Shown: positions 32,608 to 34,636 of the stretch, one piece after another
Position numbering within the stretch: the stretch's first letter is position 1
Layout: each line of letters opens with the position of its first letter
DNA from: JBGCEZ01 sp045106735
Lineage (GTDB): Bacteria > Planctomycetota > Phycisphaerae > Phycisphaerales > SM1A02
NCBI GenBank assembly: GCA_045106735.1
Contig: JBGCEZ010000054.1
Coordinates: 1 to 34,636, forward strand
Direction of reading: 5' to 3'
DNA length: 34,636 bases
Position numbers and translations under genes: made by a program
The notes under the pieces: model-generated
What the model was told of the DNA's origin: nothing
The model's input: the letters and a program-made list of their open reading frames with translations, nothing else
The model's database searches: none

Positions 32608-33087
32608 TCAGCGGCGGTCGTCAAGCGGCCCGATGCGCACGCGAATCCGTCGTACCTTGCCCTTGGTGGCCCGGTCCATGGAACGCGAAAGCCCGCTGCG
32701 AATGAGTCGGTCCAACTGAAAGCGCGTCGACGGGGCGTCGACGGTGATCATCAACGTGTCGCCACGCAGCCCATCCACCCGGCTTCTGCCTTTGATTTCG
32801 TCGGGAACGAGCTGTTCCCACGGACCCAGAAGCTGACCCACGCGCCGGCGCGTTGATGCGACATCGCGCCGGACCTTGTTGAGTTCCCAGTCCAGTCCCA
32901 GCCGCGGCTCTCGCAAGGTTCGTTGCTGCCGGGCCAGCCAGGCGAGCGTTCCTGCATCGCGACGGGCGGCGGTCAGTTCATGAGAATTGACCGACCCTGC
33001 AGGCGGGGTGGTGTCCGGGGCCGCGCTCGACGCGGTGGTCGAGGCCGGGGCCTTGGAGCCGGATCGAGATTTGGGTGCGTCGGCCAT
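32608..33087 (-). CDS. DUF721/DciA-like protein
   Basis: A 159-residue protein. The C-terminal ~85 residues fit DUF721: LGPWEQLVPDEIKGRSRVDG, then GDTLMITVDAPSTRFQLDRL, ending VRRIRVRIG. DciA proteins of this family load the replicative helicase DnaB in bacteria lacking DnaC. Replication start is therefore a possible role; RNA binding has also been proposed for relatives. The N-terminal ~40 residues are Ser/Ala/Thr-rich and the middle is a basic helix (LREPRLGLDWELNKVRRD). ATG at 33087, without clear Shine-Dalgarno. Divergent from the ABC ATPase gene. Confidence 0.7.
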   Translation of the reverse strand: MADAPKSRSGSKAPASTTASSAAPDTTPPAGSVNSHELTAARRDAGTLAWLARQQRTLREPRLGLDWELNKVRRDVASTRRRVGQLLGPWEQLVPDEIKGRSRVDGLRGDTLMITVDAPSTRFQLDRLIRSGLSRSMDRATKGKVRRIRVRIGPLDDRR

Positions 33088-33209
33088 GAGAGGGAGATCG
33101 TGCCCGCGGCGGCGGGGTCCGTCAATTCAAGGTCATGGCGGTGACAAGCCGTGGGTGGCAGGGCCGGTGGCCGGAGGGGCGGCGAGAGCCCTGCTATTCT
33201 GCCCGGTCC

Positions 33210-34442
33210 ATGGGCAGCATCGTTCTCAACGGCCTCGTCAAGAAGTACGGGGACACCACGGCGGTCGCCGGTATCGATCTGCGGATCGAACCGGGGGAGC
33301 TGTTCTTTCTGCTCGGTCCTTCGGGATGCGGCAAGACCACCCTGCTCCGAATGATCGCGGGATTCATTGAGCCGACGGCGGGGTCCATTCACTTCGCGGA
33401 CCGGGACGTGACGCACGTTCCGCCGAACAAGCGAAATACCGGCATGGTTTTCCAGAGCTATGCGCTTTGGCCGCACATGACCGTGGCACAGAACGTTGCC
33501 TACGGATTGAAGATCCGTAAGATTCCGGCTGAAGAGCGAACGCGCCGGGTTCAGGCGGCGTTGGCGGCGGTCCGGATGGACGTCTACGCCGATCGCAAGC
33601 CGAACCAGCTTTCTGGTGGGCAACAGCAGCGTGTGGCGCTTGCCCGGGCCCTCGTGGTTCAGCCCACAGTTCTCTTGCTGGATGAGCCGCTGTCCAATTT
33701 GGACGCCAAGTTGCGACTCGAGATGCGTTTGGAGATCCGCCGCATCTGCCGCGAGACCGGCATCACCACCGTGTACGTGACCCACGACCAGAAGGAGGCG
33801 CTCTCGATGGCCGACCGCGTGGCCGTCTTGGAGGCGGGTCTGGTTCGCCAGGTTGGTCCGCCGCGTTCGCTGTACACGCAGCCTGCATCAACGTTTGTTG
33901 CGGACTTCCTCGGCGAGACGAACTTCGTCCCCGGCGAAATTTCCGCAATCGAGGGCACGCTTGTCACGGTCAAGACCGCCGGCGGCCCCATTCGCAGTCG
34001 CATGGCGACGGACGGCGGAACGACGGGCGGAGATGCCGGCGCTGAAGCGGGGCGAGCCGAGGGAACGGGCGGCGGAATGGCCAGCGGAATGGCCAGCGGA
34101 TTGGCCAACGGATTGGCCGTCGGTTCCCGAGTGGTCTGTTCGCTGCGTCCGGAGTCGATTCGGCTCTCGCCGGGCTCTCCCGAAGCCGGGGCGGGCGCGG
34201 GCACGGGCACGGCCGCGGACGACGATCGGAATCGACTGCCGGCGGAGCCCGAGGAGTACGTCTACCTGGGGGAGATTGCCCAGCACGTCGTGCGGATCCC
34301 CGGTGGAGCGACCCTGAAGGCGGTCGAGCTCGATCCGGAGCCGGCGTTGGTCAACCCTTCCGCCGGTGGAGCGGCGGGTGGCACGGCCACGTGGACCGCC
34401 GAGATCGACGCCCGTGATGTGGTGGTCCTGCCGGCCACGTGA
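33210..34442 (+). CDS. ABC transporter ATP-binding protein, MalK/PotA/UgpC type
   Basis: A 410-residue ATPase of an importer (sugars, polyamines or similar). Walker A GPSGCGKT (36-43), Q-loop Q82 in VFQSYALWPHMT, signature LSGGQQQR (134-141), Walker B VLLLDEPLSNLD (154-165), H-loop H192 (VTHDQ). The C-terminal TOBE-type domain (about 245-410) binds regulatory or substrate components. It is interrupted by Gly/Ala-rich repeats (MASGMASGLANGLA at about 290-305) from a 12-bp unit. No permease or binding protein is in the window; they may lie downstream or elsewhere. The ATG at 33210 begins the family-typical MGSIVLNGLVKKYG; a TATTCT box 9 nt before it suggests a leaderless or nearly leaderless message. 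Confidence 0.9.
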   Translation: MGSIVLNGLVKKYGDTTAVAGIDLRIEPGELFFLLGPSGCGKTTLLRMIAGFIEPTAGSIHFADRDVTHVPPNKRNTGMVFQSYALWPHMTVAQNVAYGLKIRKIPAEERTRRVQAALAAVRMDVYADRKPNQLSGGQQQRVALARALVVQPTVLLLDEPLSNLDAKLRLEMRLEIRRICRETGITTVYVTHDQKEALSMADRVAVLEAGLVRQVGPPRSLYTQPASTFVADFLGETNFVPGEISAIEGTLVTVKTAGGPIRSRMATDGGTTGGDAGAEAGRAEGTGGGMASGMASGLANGLAVGSRVVCSLRPESIRLSPGSPEAGAGAGTGTAADDDRNRLPAEPEEYVYLGEIAQHVVRIPGGATLKAVELDPEPALVNPSAGGAAGGTATWTAEIDARDVVVLPAT

Positions 34443-34490
34443 TTGGCATGCCAGCGGGAATCGCGATACGACAGATGGTGTCGTGGGCCG

Positions 34491-34630
34491 CAGATCGCCG
34501 CAGATCGCCGCAGATCGACGCAGATCGCCGCAGATCGCCGCAGATCGCCGCAGATCGCCGCAGATCGCCGCAGATCGCCGCAGATCGCCGCAGATCGCCG
34601 CAGATCACCGCAGATCACCGCAGATCGCCG
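34491..34630. repeat. 14-unit 10-bp tandem array with phased GATC sites
   Basis: Fourteen consecutive units of CAGATCGCCG, ten to eleven perfect and the others with one base change (GACG or ACCG). Each unit contains one GATC, giving GATC every 10 bp, about one helical turn. The array starts about 50 bp after the ABC gene stop and breaks just before the window end. No gene overlaps it. Confidence 0.92.
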
Positions 34631-34636
34631 CAGGTG

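Noticed and set aside
34491..34630. CRISPR array or coding repeat
   Set aside because: Ten-base contiguous units without spacers; period not a multiple of three and no gene context.
1..34636. Insertion sequence, integrase or prophage
   Set aside because: No transposase, integrase or phage gene and no terminal repeats with target duplication were found.

Overview
The window is a GC-rich bacterial chromosome fragment. Several features together point to the Planctomycetota, most likely class Phycisphaerae: a secreted protein with a PEP-CTERM-like tail of the VPLPPA type, several zinc-ribbon plus transmembrane proteins, an excisionase-type HTH fused to a receiver, the radical-SAM/UdgX DNA-repair pair, and MnmE and YidC carrying long low-complexity insertions. 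This assignment is inference from gene content; no rRNA or tRNA gene was seen.

Layout. 1-2500 (minus): start of an M48 metallopeptidase cut by the window edge, a DoxX-like membrane protein, and a sorting-tail secreted protein, the last two each followed by a terminator hairpin. 2760-7053: a DNA-repair locus with a two-gene minus-strand operon (radical SAM protein, then a DUF4130-UdgX fusion), a good sigma70-like promoter, and a divergent WYL-type regulator. 7083-9696 (plus): a zinc-ribbon membrane protein broken by a one-base frameshift, then a LEA14/WHy lipoprotein. 9986-11363 (minus): two small proteins, one like the LigD phosphoesterase domain. 11450-16278 (minus): a signalling cluster of HTH-receiver protein, HDOD-histidine kinase, and degenerate receiver-coiled coil-GAF-like protein. 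16279-17008: a gene-free stretch with stem-loops and a 22-unit 14-bp periodic array. 17009-19326 (minus): tsaB, then a GbsR/MarR regulator overlapping an unknown gene, with a palindrome at its promoter. 19327-20216: gene-free, with a 16-unit 11-bp array. 20217-23585 (plus): an HTH-membrane protein, psd, a small membrane protein, and a possible PilZ-like protein. 23710-24327 (minus): two small metal-binding proteins. 24600-34442: metallophosphoesterase, yidC, a GNAT acetyltransferase (minus), mnmE, a thioesterase, two minus-strand genes (DciA-like and a zinc-ribbon membrane protein), and a MalK/PotA-type ABC ATPase. The window ends in 14 units of a 10-bp repeat containing GATC.

How genes work together. 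The radical SAM and UdgX genes are 4 bp apart and read as one repair unit; the divergent WYL protein is a plausible damage-responsive regulator. The kinase, HTH-receiver and pseudo-receiver genes are candidates for one phosphorelay. Housekeeping genes (tsaB, mnmE, yidC, psd) are scattered singly.

The most unusual property is the number of short tandem arrays with different periods (6, 7, 8, 9, 10, 11, 12 and 14 bp). Those inside genes are mostly in-frame and encode A/P/G/S-rich linkers, even in essential proteins. Those outside genes have periods that are not multiples of three.
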